Shown piece after piece: positions 26,053 through 34,598 of a stretch of 64,000 bases of DNA (the stretch's first letter is position 1; the number at the start of each line of letters is the position of its first letter). The position numbers and the translations under genes were made by a program. The notes under the pieces are model-generated. The model did not search any database, had not been told where the DNA came from, and was given only the letters and a program-made list of their open reading frames with translations. Source of the stretch: Paramicrobacterium fandaimingii (GTDB taxonomy: Bacteria > Actinomycetota > Actinomycetes > Actinomycetales > Microbacteriaceae); contig NZ_CP061170.1 of NCBI RefSeq assembly GCF_011751745.2, forward strand, positions 1,798,001 to 1,862,000, written 5' to 3'.

Positions 26053-26126
26053 TGGGGCGTGCGGGGCTTGAACCCGCGACCGACGGATTATGAGTCCGCT
26101 GCTCTAACCGGCTGAGCTAACGCCCC
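26053..26126 (-). tRNA. tRNA with CAT anticodon (Met, or Ile2 if lysidine-modified)
   Basis: Minus-strand cloverleaf of 74 bases. Acceptor is GGGGCGT with ACGCCCC, D-arm GCTCAGCCGGTTAGAGC, anticodon stem GCGGA/TCCGT with loop CTCATAA giving CAT. The T-arm is CGGGTTCAAGCCCCG-like and the discriminator is A. CCA is not encoded. The CTCATAA loop occurs in both elongator tRNA-Met and tRNA-Ile2, so identity is open; the acceptor lacks initiator features (a G1-C72 pair is present). Its first 10 bases overlap the 3' end of the upstream glycosyltransferase gene. Confidence 0.9.
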
Positions 26127-27379
26127 CGACGTTCGTCATCGGACATATCCGTGACATCGGTGACTGGGTCAGTCACCGCCTCACCACGATACAGGCTCTC
26201 GAAGGTCGAGAGTGTGTTCTGGATGTCGTGTGGCCTAATCATGCGAAGCGATGCGCGCTTCATCTCCGTCAGCCGATCTTCGTCGGCCGTGAGCACATCG
26301 GTCAAGCGCTCAGCGAGTTCCTTGTCATCGCCCGGAGTGAAGAGGTATCCGTTCTCTCCGTCGTGCACGAGATGTGGGAGTGCCATAGCGTTCGCGGCGA
26401 CAACGGGAAGCGCCGTCGCCATGGCTTCCATCGTCACGATGCTCTGCAATTCTGCGATGGACGGCATCGCGAGCACCGTTGCTCGGCTGTACGCATCTTT
26501 CAGCTGTTCATCGGTCACATAGCCGGTGAACGTGACGCGGTCGCTCACTCCGAGCTGCTGGGCGAGCGCTTCAAGGTTCTTCTTCTGGTCGCCGTCGCCG
26601 AGAATCTCGAGACGGGCATCGAGGCCCGCATCGAGCTGGGCAAATGCCTTAATGAGCACATCGATCTGCTTCTCGCCCGTGATCCTGCCGACGAACGTAA
26701 TTCTGTTGTCTGAGCGCGGATCGAAGTCAGGTGAGTATCGAGACGCATCGATACCGCACGAAATAGCGTGCACGTCGTTTCGGCCCGTTGCCCGCTCGAG
26801 GAAGTCTGCAGCTCGACGCGTTGGCGTCGTCACGGCAGACGCCTTCGAAAGAATCTTTCGTGCATCCGCCCACATGGTCTTCACCGCACGCTCCTGAACA
26901 AGCCGCGGGAGCATCGTGAATTCGAGGAGGTTCTCTGGCATGAGATGGTTTGTCGCGACGACCCGGATTCCGCGCCGTTCCGCCTCGATCGTCATCGCTC
27001 TCCCGATCACCAGAAATGACTGAGAGTGCACGACGTCTGGCCCCACGGCATCCAGGATTCGAGCGGCATTCTTGCGTGCGCGCCACGGTAGCGCAAAGCG
27101 CAGCCAATCGTGGGGGAACCATCGCCAGCTGTAAAGTCGGTGGGCGGTCATCCGCTGACCCTCGTGCGTCTCCGTCCAGGTTCCATGGCGGCGAGAGGAT
27201 GCGGGCACGACAACGTGCACGTCGTGCCCGCGCTCGACAAGCCCGGCGGCAAGCCGCTCTGCAAACCGTGCCGCGCCATTCACATCGGGGGCGAATGTGT
27301 CGGCAGCAATCAGCACCTTGAGTGGGCGACCGTGAGGTTCGGTGTCGCGATTTTCAGACTCAGACAAGGTGTTGGTCAT
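26117..27379 (-). CDS. GT4 glycosyltransferase (MgtA/PimB-like)
   Basis: 420 residues from ATG 27379, directly behind ACGGAGGA; an in-frame start 39 bases upstream is less likely. It is a GT-B retaining glycosyltransferase. The N-terminal domain begins KVLIADTF-like and continues NGAARFAERLAAGLVERGHDVHVVVP, DVVHSQSFLVIGRAM and ATNHLMPENLLEF. The C-terminal domain has ITFVGRITGEKQIDVLIKAF, EILGDGDQKKNLEALA and the E-x-7-E region IAELQSIVTMEAMATALPVVAA. The pattern resembles actinobacterial mannosyl- or glucosyltransferases acting on glycolipids. The C-terminal tail is acidic/Thr-rich. Its TAG stop uses bases 8-10 of the downstream tRNA, so both likely share a transcript. Confidence 0.88.
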   Translation of the reverse strand: MTNTLSESENRDTEPHGRPLKVLIAADTFAPDVNGAARFAERLAAGLVERGHDVHVVVPASSRRHGTWTETHEGQRMTAHRLYSWRWFPHDWLRFALPWRARKNAARILDAVGPDVVHSQSFLVIGRAMTIEAERRGIRVVATNHLMPENLLEFTMLPRLVQERAVKTMWADARKILSKASAVTTPTRRAADFLERATGRNDVHAISCGIDASRYSPDFDPRSDNRITFVGRITGEKQIDVLIKAFAQLDAGLDARLEILGDGDQKKNLEALAQQLGVSDRVTFTGYVTDEQLKDAYSRATVLAMPSIAELQSIVTMEAMATALPVVAANAMALPHLVHDGENGYLFTPGDDKELAERLTDVLTADEDRLTEMKRASLRMIRPHDIQNTLSTFESLYRGEAVTDPVTDVTDMSDDERRGR

Positions 27380-27508
27380 TCCTCCGTCTCGGCGGGCGCT
27401 TGAACACCGCTCACACACGCGAACCTTTGTGAGACGATCGCGCGCACCTGGACAGTCTAATCACCGACGCGGCCTCGGCGCTGGGGTGACGTGGGTGTGT
27501 CAGCAAGC

Positions 27509-28432
27509 TCACGGTTTCACCTGCGGGTGATGACGAGCAAGTTGAAAGACACCCCAGATGGCAATGCATCCCGCAGCGACAAACGAGAGCACAGCCCAAA
27601 GCGGAGCGTTGGCTGCCTCGCGAAGAATGACGATGCCGACGGCCACCGCGACGAGTGGGTCGATGACGGTTAGGCCCGCTATGACGAGGTCGGGCGGCCC
27701 TGAAGCGTATGCATTCTGAACGAAGTACGCGCCGAGTGCCGTTCCTGCGATGAGGCCGACAACGCACACAATGGTGAGCCAATCGACGTTGCCGTGCGAC
27801 AACCGGCTCAAGATCACTTTTGCGAGTGTCGCGACGAACCCGTAGATGCAACCCGCTGCGATGATGTAGAAGATTGCCTTCGCCCGCGATCTCGTGATGG
27901 CGAAAATGACGGCGAAGATGATGAGCACTGCGGCCATGGCGCAGAGGATGATGATGAGGGCTGTCGTTGTGACGGGCCTGTCGATTCCGACGATGGCCGC
28001 AGTCGTCACAAATAGCGCAACCCCGGACACACACGCGACAATCGCGACGATGGAGCGCCGGTTGAGCGTGATGTTGGCGATGCGCGCATTGAGGATCGAT
28101 GTGATGACGAGAGCAATCGCTCCAAGGGGCTGCACGAGAATCAGCGGAGAGAACGCGAGCGCCGAGAGTTGAAAGACGATCGCCAGCGTAAGCATGACGG
28201 TGCCGATGACCCACGACGGTCGCCGCAGCAGTGCCTTCAGCTGAACGAAGTTGAGGCCGTGAGAAGCATCGTGTCCACTTGCCGTCTCGACCTTGGCGAC
28301 TCCCCTGTGCTGAAACTGCGCACCGAGCGACATCAACACGGCGCCGACCAATGCGAACGGGATTCCGATGAGGCGAGAGGGATCCTGCGTGAATTGGTCC
28401 GTGAGTCCTGAGAGGTCGTCGAGCGGAATCAT
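27509..28432 (-). CDS. DMT-superfamily membrane protein (NIPA/EamA-like)
   Basis: 307 residues from ATG 28432; TTG/GTG codons immediately upstream (28438, 28435) could also start it. There are nine to ten transmembrane helices: LIGIPFALVGAVLMSLGAQFQHRGV, then WVIGTVMLTLAIVFQLSALAFSPLILVQPLGAIALVITSIL, a motif typical of NIPA-like and related DMT proteins. A second half repeats the pattern with AYASGPPDLVIAGLTVIDPLVAVAVGIVILRE. Eukaryotic NIPA proteins move Mg2+; the bacterial relatives are unassigned. It is divergent from def, with 45 bases between starts. Confidence 0.82.
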   Translation of the reverse strand: MIPLDDLSGLTDQFTQDPSRLIGIPFALVGAVLMSLGAQFQHRGVAKVETASGHDASHGLNFVQLKALLRRPSWVIGTVMLTLAIVFQLSALAFSPLILVQPLGAIALVITSILNARIANITLNRRSIVAIVACVSGVALFVTTAAIVGIDRPVTTTALIIILCAMAAVLIIFAVIFAITRSRAKAIFYIIAAGCIYGFVATLAKVILSRLSHGNVDWLTIVCVVGLIAGTALGAYFVQNAYASGPPDLVIAGLTVIDPLVAVAVGIVILREAANAPLWAVLSFVAAGCIAIWGVFQLARHHPQVKP

Positions 28433-28477
28433 CACCAACAGAGACTACCCTGTGCCTTCGATAGATAAGCTGATTTC

Positions 28478-29044
28478 ATGACCGTACTTCCGATCCGAAT
28501 CCATGGAGAGCCGGTCTTGCACGAGAAGGCCGCTCCCGTCACAGAGTTTGACGAGAGACTTCGCACGCTCGTCGCAGACATGTTCGAGACAATGGATGCC
28601 GCCCCTGGCGTCGGTCTTGCGGCACCGCAGGTGGGCGTCGGGCAGCGTCTCTTTGTGTACAGCTATCGGAATGACGATGGTGCCCCCTGGCGCGGCGTCG
28701 TCATTAATCCGAGCCTCTGCATGACGCCGCCGCCCGCTGGCCCAGCCGACGAAGACGAAGACTCAGAGGGGTGTCTGTCGTTTCCTGGCGAGAGATTTCC
28801 ACTTCGACGTTCCGAGAATGTCGTGGTGACGGGAGTCGATTCGGAAGAGCGGCCAGTGCGCATCGAGGCCGACGGCTGGCGCGCACGAATACTCCAGCAC
28901 GAATACGATCACCTCGACGGAACGCTCTACATCGATCGCCTTGATTCGGCTTTCGACCGCGTGCTTCTCCGCATTGTGAAAAAGCGCGGGTGGACTGGTC
29001 CGGGCAACAGCTGGAATCCGATGGACGAGAGGCTTGAGGGCTGA
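28478..29044 (+). CDS. def: Peptide deformylase
   Basis: 188 residues. It removes the formyl group from N-terminal formyl-Met, using a metal bound by Cys and two His. The three signature motifs are GVGLAAPQVGVG, EGCLSFPGE (Cys ligand; usual E-G-C-L-S) and QHEYDHLDGTLYIDRL (H-E-x-D-H). The C-terminal tail KRGWTGPGNSWNPMDERLEG is longer than in E. coli and common in Actinobacteria. The sequence between motifs 1 and 2 has an acidic stretch (PADEDEDSEG). tRNA-Asn follows with its own promoter. Confidence 0.95.
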   Translation: MTVLPIRIHGEPVLHEKAAPVTEFDERLRTLVADMFETMDAAPGVGLAAPQVGVGQRLFVYSYRNDDGAPWRGVVINPSLCMTPPPAGPADEDEDSEGCLSFPGERFPLRRSENVVVTGVDSEERPVRIEADGWRARILQHEYDHLDGTLYIDRLDSAFDRVLLRIVKKRGWTGPGNSWNPMDERLEG

Positions 29045-29086
29045 CGTCGTCTCCTGCACCCAAAACGCCCGGGCTGTGCCCTGGAT

Positions 29087-29114
29087 TTGGTGCGACAGAA
29101 TCATTTGGTAAAGT
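29087..29114 (+). promoter_or_regulatory. Sigma-70-type promoter for tRNA-Asn
   Basis: TTGGTG (29087-29092) and TAAAGT (29109-29114) are separated by 16 bases, and the tRNA begins 22 bases after the -10. This is the clearest housekeeping promoter match in this part of the window. Confidence 0.6.
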
Positions 29115-29135
29115 AGCTGTGCTGTTCGACAGTGA

Positions 29136-29211
29136 TCCTCGATAGCTCAATTGGCAGAGCAATCGGCTGTTAACCGATAGGTTGTTGGTTCGAGTCCAAC
29201 TCGAGGAGCCA
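29136..29211 (+). tRNA. tRNA-Asn (anticodon GTT), CCA encoded
   Basis: Acceptor TCCTCGA pairs with TCGAGGA, the D-arm is GCTCAATTGGCAGAGC, and anticodon stem ATCGG/CCGAT carries loop CTGTTAA giving GTT. The T-arm is TTGGTTCGAGTCCAA, discriminator G (29208), then genomic CCA to 29211. It decodes AAC/AAU. A strong intrinsic terminator begins 3 bases later, so it is a monocistronic tRNA unit. Confidence 0.96.
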
Positions 29212-29213
29212 CG

Positions 29214-29240
29214 GGCCCTTTCCTTTGGAAAGGGCCTTTT
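29214..29240 (+). terminator. Intrinsic terminator of tRNA-Asn
   Basis: GGCCCTTTCC and GGAAAGGGCC form a perfect 10-bp stem around TTT, followed directly by TTTT. This is a classic rho-independent terminator. Confidence 0.9.
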
Positions 29241-29281
29241 GCGTGCTCAGGTTTTGGCCTCAAATCCTCGAGCCAACGGGC

Positions 29282-30124
29282 TCAGGCCGTGCCGCCTTCC
29301 TCGTTCGCACCCAAAGCGCTCAAATACGGATGCGATCTGTCGCTCAGGAGGGCGTCGAGCTCGCCAAGGCCCACAAGGCCGCCCTTATGCAGAGCAAGCA
29401 CTCGTGAGGTGACGTGACGAAGCAGTGCGAAGTCGTGGCTGATAACGAGGGCAGACAGCTTCTTCTCATCACGCAGAGTGCGCAGCAGCTCGTGCAGCGC
29501 CTCGCGCGCCAGCACGTCTATTCCCGTCGTCGGCTCATCGGCGATGAGCACACGCGGGCCCAGCACCAGAGAGCGCGCGATTGCGATGCGCTGACGTTGA
29601 CCGCTTGAGAGTTCAAAGGGATACGACGTGAGGTAGCCGAACGGCATGTGCACGGCATCGAGAATCGTTGCAACATGGCGCCCGAGAACAGCACGGTCGA
29701 ACCGCCTGTCTCGCTCGAGAATCGGCTGACTTAGAATCTCGGAGACGGTGTATTCCGCGGGCAACTGCATAGCAGCATCCTGCGGCAGATATGCTGTGCG
29801 AAATTGCAGCTCAGCAAGTCGCCGCTTCGGCACTCGACCCCTCAGCGGCGTGCCGAACAGTCGTGCCTCTCCCCCGGTGATCATGGGAGCGAGCCGCCGG
29901 CTCTTTGGCGTCTTGAAATCGGCGGAGAGAACTGAAGCGAGCGTTGATTTGCCCGACCCTGCCTCGCCGATGACACCGAGAATCTCCCCGGTGCCGACCG
30001 TGAACGATACACCGTTGATGGCGATGTGCTCATTGCTTGCGCCGTGCGCGGGATAGCTGATGGTGAGATCGGATGCGGCGAGTACGGGTTCGGGCTCGGA
30101 CTCGGATTGCATGAGAACCATCAT
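29282..30124 (-). CDS. Orphan ABC transporter ATPase (peptide/DppF-like)
   Basis: About 280 residues; ATG 30124, 30121 and 30112 are all in frame and TGAGG best fits 30121. It is one nucleotide-binding domain: Walker A GEAGSGKST (about residue 55), Q-loop YLPQDAAMQLP, signature LSSGQRQRIAIARSL (about 170), Walker B VLIADEPTTGID and switch SHDF. The peptide-type features are a long insert between Walker A and Q-loop and the C-terminal oligopeptide tail (LLSDRSHPYLSAL). No permease or binding protein is nearby, so it either energises a transporter encoded elsewhere or has another role. It follows dnaG by 23 bases on the same strand. Confidence 0.85.
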   Translation of the reverse strand: MMVLMQSESEPEPVLAASDLTISYPAHGASNEHIAINGVSFTVGTGEILGVIGEAGSGKSTLASVLSADFKTPKSRRLAPMITGGEARLFGTPLRGRVPKRRLAELQFRTAYLPQDAAMQLPAEYTVSEILSQPILERDRRFDRAVLGRHVATILDAVHMPFGYLTSYPFELSSGQRQRIAIARSLVLGPRVLIADEPTTGIDVLAREALHELLRTLRDEKKLSALVISHDFALLRHVTSRVLALHKGGLVGLGELDALLSDRSHPYLSALGANEEGGTA

Positions 30125-30147
30125 GCCTCAGGTTGTGCCCTGTACGA

Positions 30148-31995
30148 TCATCCCGCGCGGAGGCGGCGCCGTTCTGTCTCAAGCTGCACGAGCTTCTGCT
30201 GAATCTTTCGGGACCCTTCGGAATCCCGAGGATCGTGCCGTTGCAGCGACCCGAGAAGCTCCGCTTTGCGTCTGAGCATGTCTCGTTCGACCAGGGACAC
30301 CGCGACATCGCGCACGTACACCTCGAGCTCGCGCTCCCCGCGCTCGGGAAGTGGGGCGACACCCAGCTGGTGCAGGAGGTCCCGGTAGGGTTCGGGGGTG
30401 TCATCGCTGATCGCCTGAAACCAGCCGTCCGAGGCGAAGGTGTCCATGTGAGCGGCGATCGCATCGCGAAGCACAGAGAGCGGGTGGTTCGTAAAACCCG
30501 TGTGCACGGCATCGGCGACGATGTCTTCGCCGATCACGCGGGGGTGCTGCACGATCGCCATCAGGGCGTCTCGTTCGAGCCGCGTTGAGGGGTCCTTCGG
30601 AAGATCGGCAATGCCAACGGGCCTCTCGGCTTTGGGTTCGCCTGACGGGGCCCGCGCTTCGTGCCCGTGAGGTTTCTGGCCGCGCGACGAGCGGACCGCA
30701 CGTTGCACCTCGCCCAGATCAACACCCAGCTGACGGGCGAGCACGCGCGTATATCCGGGTCGAAGCGAGGCGTCTCGAATATCAGAGACGATGGGGGCCG
30801 CAGCCTGCAGTGCGCCGACCCGGCCCTCAACCGTGTCAAGGTTGTACTGCGAGAGCACCTGCTTGATGACGAACTCGAACATGGGCTCTTTCGTCTCGAG
30901 AAGTCGACGAACCGCCGAATCTCCGCGCTTGAGCCGCAGGTCGCACGGATCGAGCCCCGCGGGAGCGACGGCCACGTACGTTTGGGCGGCAAAGCGCTTC
31001 TCTTCGGAGAACGCGCGGAGTGCCGCCTTCTGCCCTGCCGCATCTGGGTCGAACGTAAAGATGACTTCGCCATTGCGATTGTCATCACCCATGATGCGGC
31101 GAATCACCTTGATGTGGTCGACGCCGAACGCGGTTCCGCAGGTAGCGACGGCCGTGGTTATTCCGGCAAGATGACAGGCCATCACGTCTGTATAACCCTC
31201 AACGACGACAACCTGATTACCTCGGGAGATATCGCGTTTCGCGATATCAAGCCCGTACAGTACGTGTGCCTTGTGATACACGGGAGTCTCTGGAGTATTG
31301 AGGTACTTCGGGCCCTTGTCATCGTCGAAAAGCCGTCGTGCTCCAAACCCAACGGTCTGGCCCGTGACGTCTCGGATGGGCCAGACGAGGCGACCGCGGA
31401 ATCGGTCGTAGACTCCTCTGTCTCCCTGTGAGAGAAGCCCGGCCGTCACCAGCTCGTCGCGTGTGAATCCTGCAGCCGTGAGGTGCTTCTGCAGGTTGTC
31501 CCAGCCTTGTGGGGCAAAGCCGACCCCAAAGCGTGCTGCAGCCGCGGCGTCGAAACCTCGCTCGCCGAGAAACGCACGGCCTGCTTCAGCACTCGGGGCT
31601 GTGAGCTGCCGCTGAAAGTAGTCTTCCGCAGCCTTGTTCGCAGCCAGCAGCCGTGATCGTCTGCCGTGATCGACGCCGGGGCCCGCACCGTCTTCGTAGT
31701 GCAGCTCGATGCCTGCGCGCGCCGCGAGACGTTCGACAGCCTCAGCGAAGGTGACGTGATCCATCTTCTGCAGAAACGAGATCGCGTCGCCTGATTCGCC
31801 GCAGCCGAAGCAGTGATAAAAACCCACCTGGGGGCGCACGTGAAAACTCGGGGTCCGTTCGTCGTGAAAGGGACAGAGACCTTTCATTGAGCCGATGCCG
31901 GCCGACTTGAGCGTGACGTAATCACCGATGATGTCGGCGATATTCGTGCGCGACTTGACCTCTTCGATATCAGTCTGTCGAATGCGGCCTGCCAT
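30148..31995 (-). CDS. dnaG: DNA primase
   Basis: 615 residues. It makes RNA primers for replication. The N-terminal CHC2 zinc finger is intact: CPFHDERTPSFHV and FYHCFGCGESGDAISFLQ (residues 40-70). The catalytic core has YFQRQL.. VGFAPQGWDNL, RFRGRLVWPIRD, and Toprim motifs VVVEGYTDVMA and FTFDPDAAGQKAAL. The C-terminal third (from about 440) is the helicase-interacting region, LERDALMAIVQHP. dgt lies upstream on the same strand with 51 bases between, a conserved dgt-dnaG arrangement in Actinobacteria. Confidence 0.96.
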   Translation of the reverse strand: MAGRIRQTDIEEVKSRTNIADIIGDYVTLKSAGIGSMKGLCPFHDERTPSFHVRPQVGFYHCFGCGESGDAISFLQKMDHVTFAEAVERLAARAGIELHYEDGAGPGVDHGRRSRLLAANKAAEDYFQRQLTAPSAEAGRAFLGERGFDAAAAARFGVGFAPQGWDNLQKHLTAAGFTRDELVTAGLLSQGDRGVYDRFRGRLVWPIRDVTGQTVGFGARRLFDDDKGPKYLNTPETPVYHKAHVLYGLDIAKRDISRGNQVVVVEGYTDVMACHLAGITTAVATCGTAFGVDHIKVIRRIMGDDNRNGEVIFTFDPDAAGQKAALRAFSEEKRFAAQTYVAVAPAGLDPCDLRLKRGDSAVRRLLETKEPMFEFVIKQVLSQYNLDTVEGRVGALQAAAPIVSDIRDASLRPGYTRVLARQLGVDLGEVQRAVRSSRGQKPHGHEARAPSGEPKAERPVGIADLPKDPSTRLERDALMAIVQHPRVIGEDIVADAVHTGFTNHPLSVLRDAIAAHMDTFASDGWFQAISDDTPEPYRDLLHQLGVAPLPERGERELEVYVRDVAVSLVERDMLRRKAELLGSLQRHDPRDSEGSRKIQQKLVQLETERRRLRAG

Positions 31996-32046
31996 GCACC
32001 CATCCTAGCCGTCGGCGAACGCCTGCTGAGCTGCCTGTGGACGCCC

Positions 32047-33315
32047 TCAGGAAGTGGGGATAACTCCGGCGACAACGTCGCGGTGAGCGTACCTCGCGAC
32101 AGCACCCTGGTCGGTCAGACTGGCGATCTGATCGATAACGATGCGCTTGCGCGCAGCATCCGATGTCGCTTCTGCCCAGTCCGCTGCGAAGGCGATGTCG
32201 AGGCCTTCTCCGCCTGAACCGTAAATTCGGTCGGCGAGTGTTGTCAGAATCTCTCGCTGCTGCCTGTAGATCGGCTGCCGAGCATCACTCGACATGACGA
32301 AGGCCGCGACCACTCCTTTAAGCACCGCGATTTCTGAGGCGATCTCGTGAGGAACTTCAACGTGGGCGCCGAAGCGGATGAGGCTGCGCTGCGGGTATGC
32401 CGTCTGAGTCGCCTCGGTTGCTGCCCGGGCAAAATGGCCGATCATCGAGCTCGTGAAGTCCTTGAGGCCTGCCAAATCACGACGCGATGAGTTCCAGGTG
32501 CGGGGCCAGGAGGGATGCAGCGACAGCCGTTCGAAGGCCGCGCCGAGATCGTCAACGGTGAATGCGGAACCGGCCCATGCACGCACCGCCTGCAAGAGAG
32601 AGCTGTGTCCTGCCTTCGCATTGAGAAAAGCCGGATCGATGTATTCGCTGACGATTGCATCTTCGAAATCATGCACGGAATAGGCGATGTCATCAGAGAG
32701 ATCCATAACCTCGGATTCAATGCACCTCTGCCCCTCAGGGGCGCCATCGCGAAGCCAGGCGAAGGCAGCAGTGTCGTCGTCGAAGAACCCATACTTGGCG
32801 CGTCCGCTCGGGTCGGCAACAGCATGCGAAGCCGGCCACGGGTACTTGCAGCTGGCATCGAGACTCGCTCGCGTGAGGTTCAGCCCGTACGGCGTGCCTT
32901 CGTCGCCAAACACCTTCGGCTCCAGCCGGGTCAGCACGCGAAGTGTCTGCGCGTTTCCCTCGAAGCCGCCGATGTCGGCTGCCCAATCGTTAAGTGCCTT
33001 TTCGCCGTTGTGGCCGAACGGCGGGTGCCCGATGTCGTGCGCAAGGCAAGCTGTGTCAACGACGTCTGGTGCGAGGGCAAGGCTTGCGGCGAGCTCGCGC
33101 CCGACCTGCGCGACTTCAAGGGAGTGCGTGAGCCTGTTACGAGCGAAATCGACACCGGACGTCGGACTGAGCACCTGGGTCTTGGCCGCAAGGCGACGCA
33201 GAGCACTCGAGTGCAGTAGTCGCGCGCGATCGCGGGCGAAATCGCTTCGCCGTGATGTGTGGTGTTCGGGCAGCCATCGAGCCTGGTCGTGCGCGTTGTA
33301 AACGTCAACCGCCAC
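32047..33315 (-). CDS. dgt: Deoxyguanosinetriphosphate triphosphohydrolase-like protein
   Basis: 422 residues from GTG 33315. It is an HD-domain dNTP triphosphohydrolase that splits dNTP to deoxynucleoside and triphosphate. Motifs are RRLAAKTQVLSPTSGVDFARNRLTHSLEVAQVGREL (first His), LAHDIGHPPFGHNGEKAL (H-D pair), SEVMDLSDDIAYSVHDFEDA (Asp) and the C-terminal ILTTLADRIYG. The length and insertions match the dNTPase type 2 subfamily. Its first 11 bases overlap the end of dus, so translation is coupled. Confidence 0.92.
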   Translation of the reverse strand: MAVDVYNAHDQARWLPEHHTSRRSDFARDRARLLHSSALRRLAAKTQVLSPTSGVDFARNRLTHSLEVAQVGRELAASLALAPDVVDTACLAHDIGHPPFGHNGEKALNDWAADIGGFEGNAQTLRVLTRLEPKVFGDEGTPYGLNLTRASLDASCKYPWPASHAVADPSGRAKYGFFDDDTAAFAWLRDGAPEGQRCIESEVMDLSDDIAYSVHDFEDAIVSEYIDPAFLNAKAGHSSLLQAVRAWAGSAFTVDDLGAAFERLSLHPSWPRTWNSSRRDLAGLKDFTSSMIGHFARAATEATQTAYPQRSLIRFGAHVEVPHEIASEIAVLKGVVAAFVMSSDARQPIYRQQREILTTLADRIYGSGGEGLDIAFAADWAEATSDAARKRIVIDQIASLTDQGAVARYAHRDVVAGVIPTS

Positions 33316-34459
33316 TGGTGTTCAACTCCGCTTCGTGGATGTCTTGTGCGTCACGACCGGCGATGACGTGTGAATCGAGCCAGCCCTCGGGAAGCACGGG
33401 ACGCTTCGGATGCCCCGAACGCCCACGTGGCCCCTCGGCATCGTCGCCCGGGTAGGGAGCGGACGCGTCAAGAGACGCGAGAAGCTCATCGAGCTGCTCG
33501 AGTGACTCGACGGTGGCGAGGCGCGTGCGCAGATCGCTGCCAACCGGGTACCCCTTGAAATACCAGGCAACGTGTTTGCGAATGTCGCGGCATCCACGTT
33601 CTTCCGATTCGAAGAACTCCGCGAGCAGCTGCGCGTGTCGCCGGAATGTATTGATCACCTGACCGAGCCCTGGTCTGAACCGCTGCGGCTCGCCGCGGAA
33701 GGCGGCGGCGAGGTCTCCGAAGAGCCAGGGACGCCCGAGGCATCCTCGGCCGACGACGACGCCGTCGCAGCCTGTCTGGTACATCATATCGAGCGCGTCG
33801 GAGTCAGACCAGATATCGCCATTGCCCAGAACGGGAACATCCGGGACGGTTTCTTTCAGTGTCGCAATCGCGCTCCAGTCAGAGTGCCCTGAGTAAAATT
33901 CGGATGCCGTTCGAGCGTGAAGCGCGATTGCAGACACCCCGGCATCTTGTGCGAAACGGGCTGCGTCGAGATAGGTCAGGTGGTCCTTGTCTATGCCTTT
34001 GCGCATTTTGACAGTCACGGGTGTCTGCCCGGCCGCGTTGACGGCCTCGGTCACGATGTCGCGGAAGAGGTCGTGCTTCCACGGCAGCGCCGCGCCACCG
34101 CCCTTGCGCGTCACCTTCGGAACAGGGCACCCGAAGTTGAGGTCGATGTGGTCGGCGCGGTCTTCTGCAACGATCATCGTCACGGCCTCACGCACCGTCG
34201 TCGGATCGACCCCGTAAAGCTGAATGCTGCGCGGAACCTCCGACTCATGGTGTGAGATCAAACGCATTGTTTCCGTCGTGCGCTCGACGAGGGCACGCGA
34301 CGTGATCATCTCGGAGACGTACAGCCCTGCGCCGAACTCACGACAGAGGCGCCGAAACGCCGTATTCGTGATTCCGGCCATCGGTGCGAGCACGACGGGC
34401 ACATCGAGAGTGAGCGAGCCGATCTGAAGCGGACGCGTGCGCGTCGAAGTCGAGGTCAT
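33305..34459 (-). CDS. dusB: tRNA-dihydrouridine synthase (DusB-like)
   Basis: 384 residues. It reduces uridines in tRNA D-loops with FMN and NADPH. Signatures are VVLAPMAGITNTAFRRLCREFG, SIQLYGVDP, DHIDLNFGCPVPKVTRKGGGAALPW (catalytic Cys in N-F-G-C-P), VTVKMRKGID, ALHARTASEFYSGHSDW, GNGDIWS and VVVGRGCLGRPWLF. The C-terminal helical domain is longer than in E. coli and ends in a charged tail. It overlaps dgt downstream. 139 bases separate it from the upstream DsbA-like gene, and nothing clear is in that gap. Confidence 0.93.
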   Translation of the reverse strand: MTSTSTRTRPLQIGSLTLDVPVVLAPMAGITNTAFRRLCREFGAGLYVSEMITSRALVERTTETMRLISHHESEVPRSIQLYGVDPTTVREAVTMIVAEDRADHIDLNFGCPVPKVTRKGGGAALPWKHDLFRDIVTEAVNAAGQTPVTVKMRKGIDKDHLTYLDAARFAQDAGVSAIALHARTASEFYSGHSDWSAIATLKETVPDVPVLGNGDIWSDSDALDMMYQTGCDGVVVGRGCLGRPWLFGDLAAAFRGEPQRFRPGLGQVINTFRRHAQLLAEFFESEERGCRDIRKHVAWYFKGYPVGSDLRTRLATVESLEQLDELLASLDASAPYPGDDAEGPRGRSGHPKRPVLPEGWLDSHVIAGRDAQDIHEAELNTSGG

Positions 34460-34598
34460 AACCTCTCAATTGTCCCAGATTGGGGAGCCTCCTGCACCGC
34501 CGTGGTCGGAACCGCGCACACATCGCCTTCGCACGAAGCCGCCGCGGTGTCACCGAGCATCTGAAACACGTTCGCTCCGTCTGTCGTCGCCTCTGAGC

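Noticed and set aside
29055..29092. Imperfect hairpin after def (GCACC...GGTGC)
   Set aside because: Arms are short with mismatches and overlap the tRNA-Asn -35 region; not convincing as a terminator.
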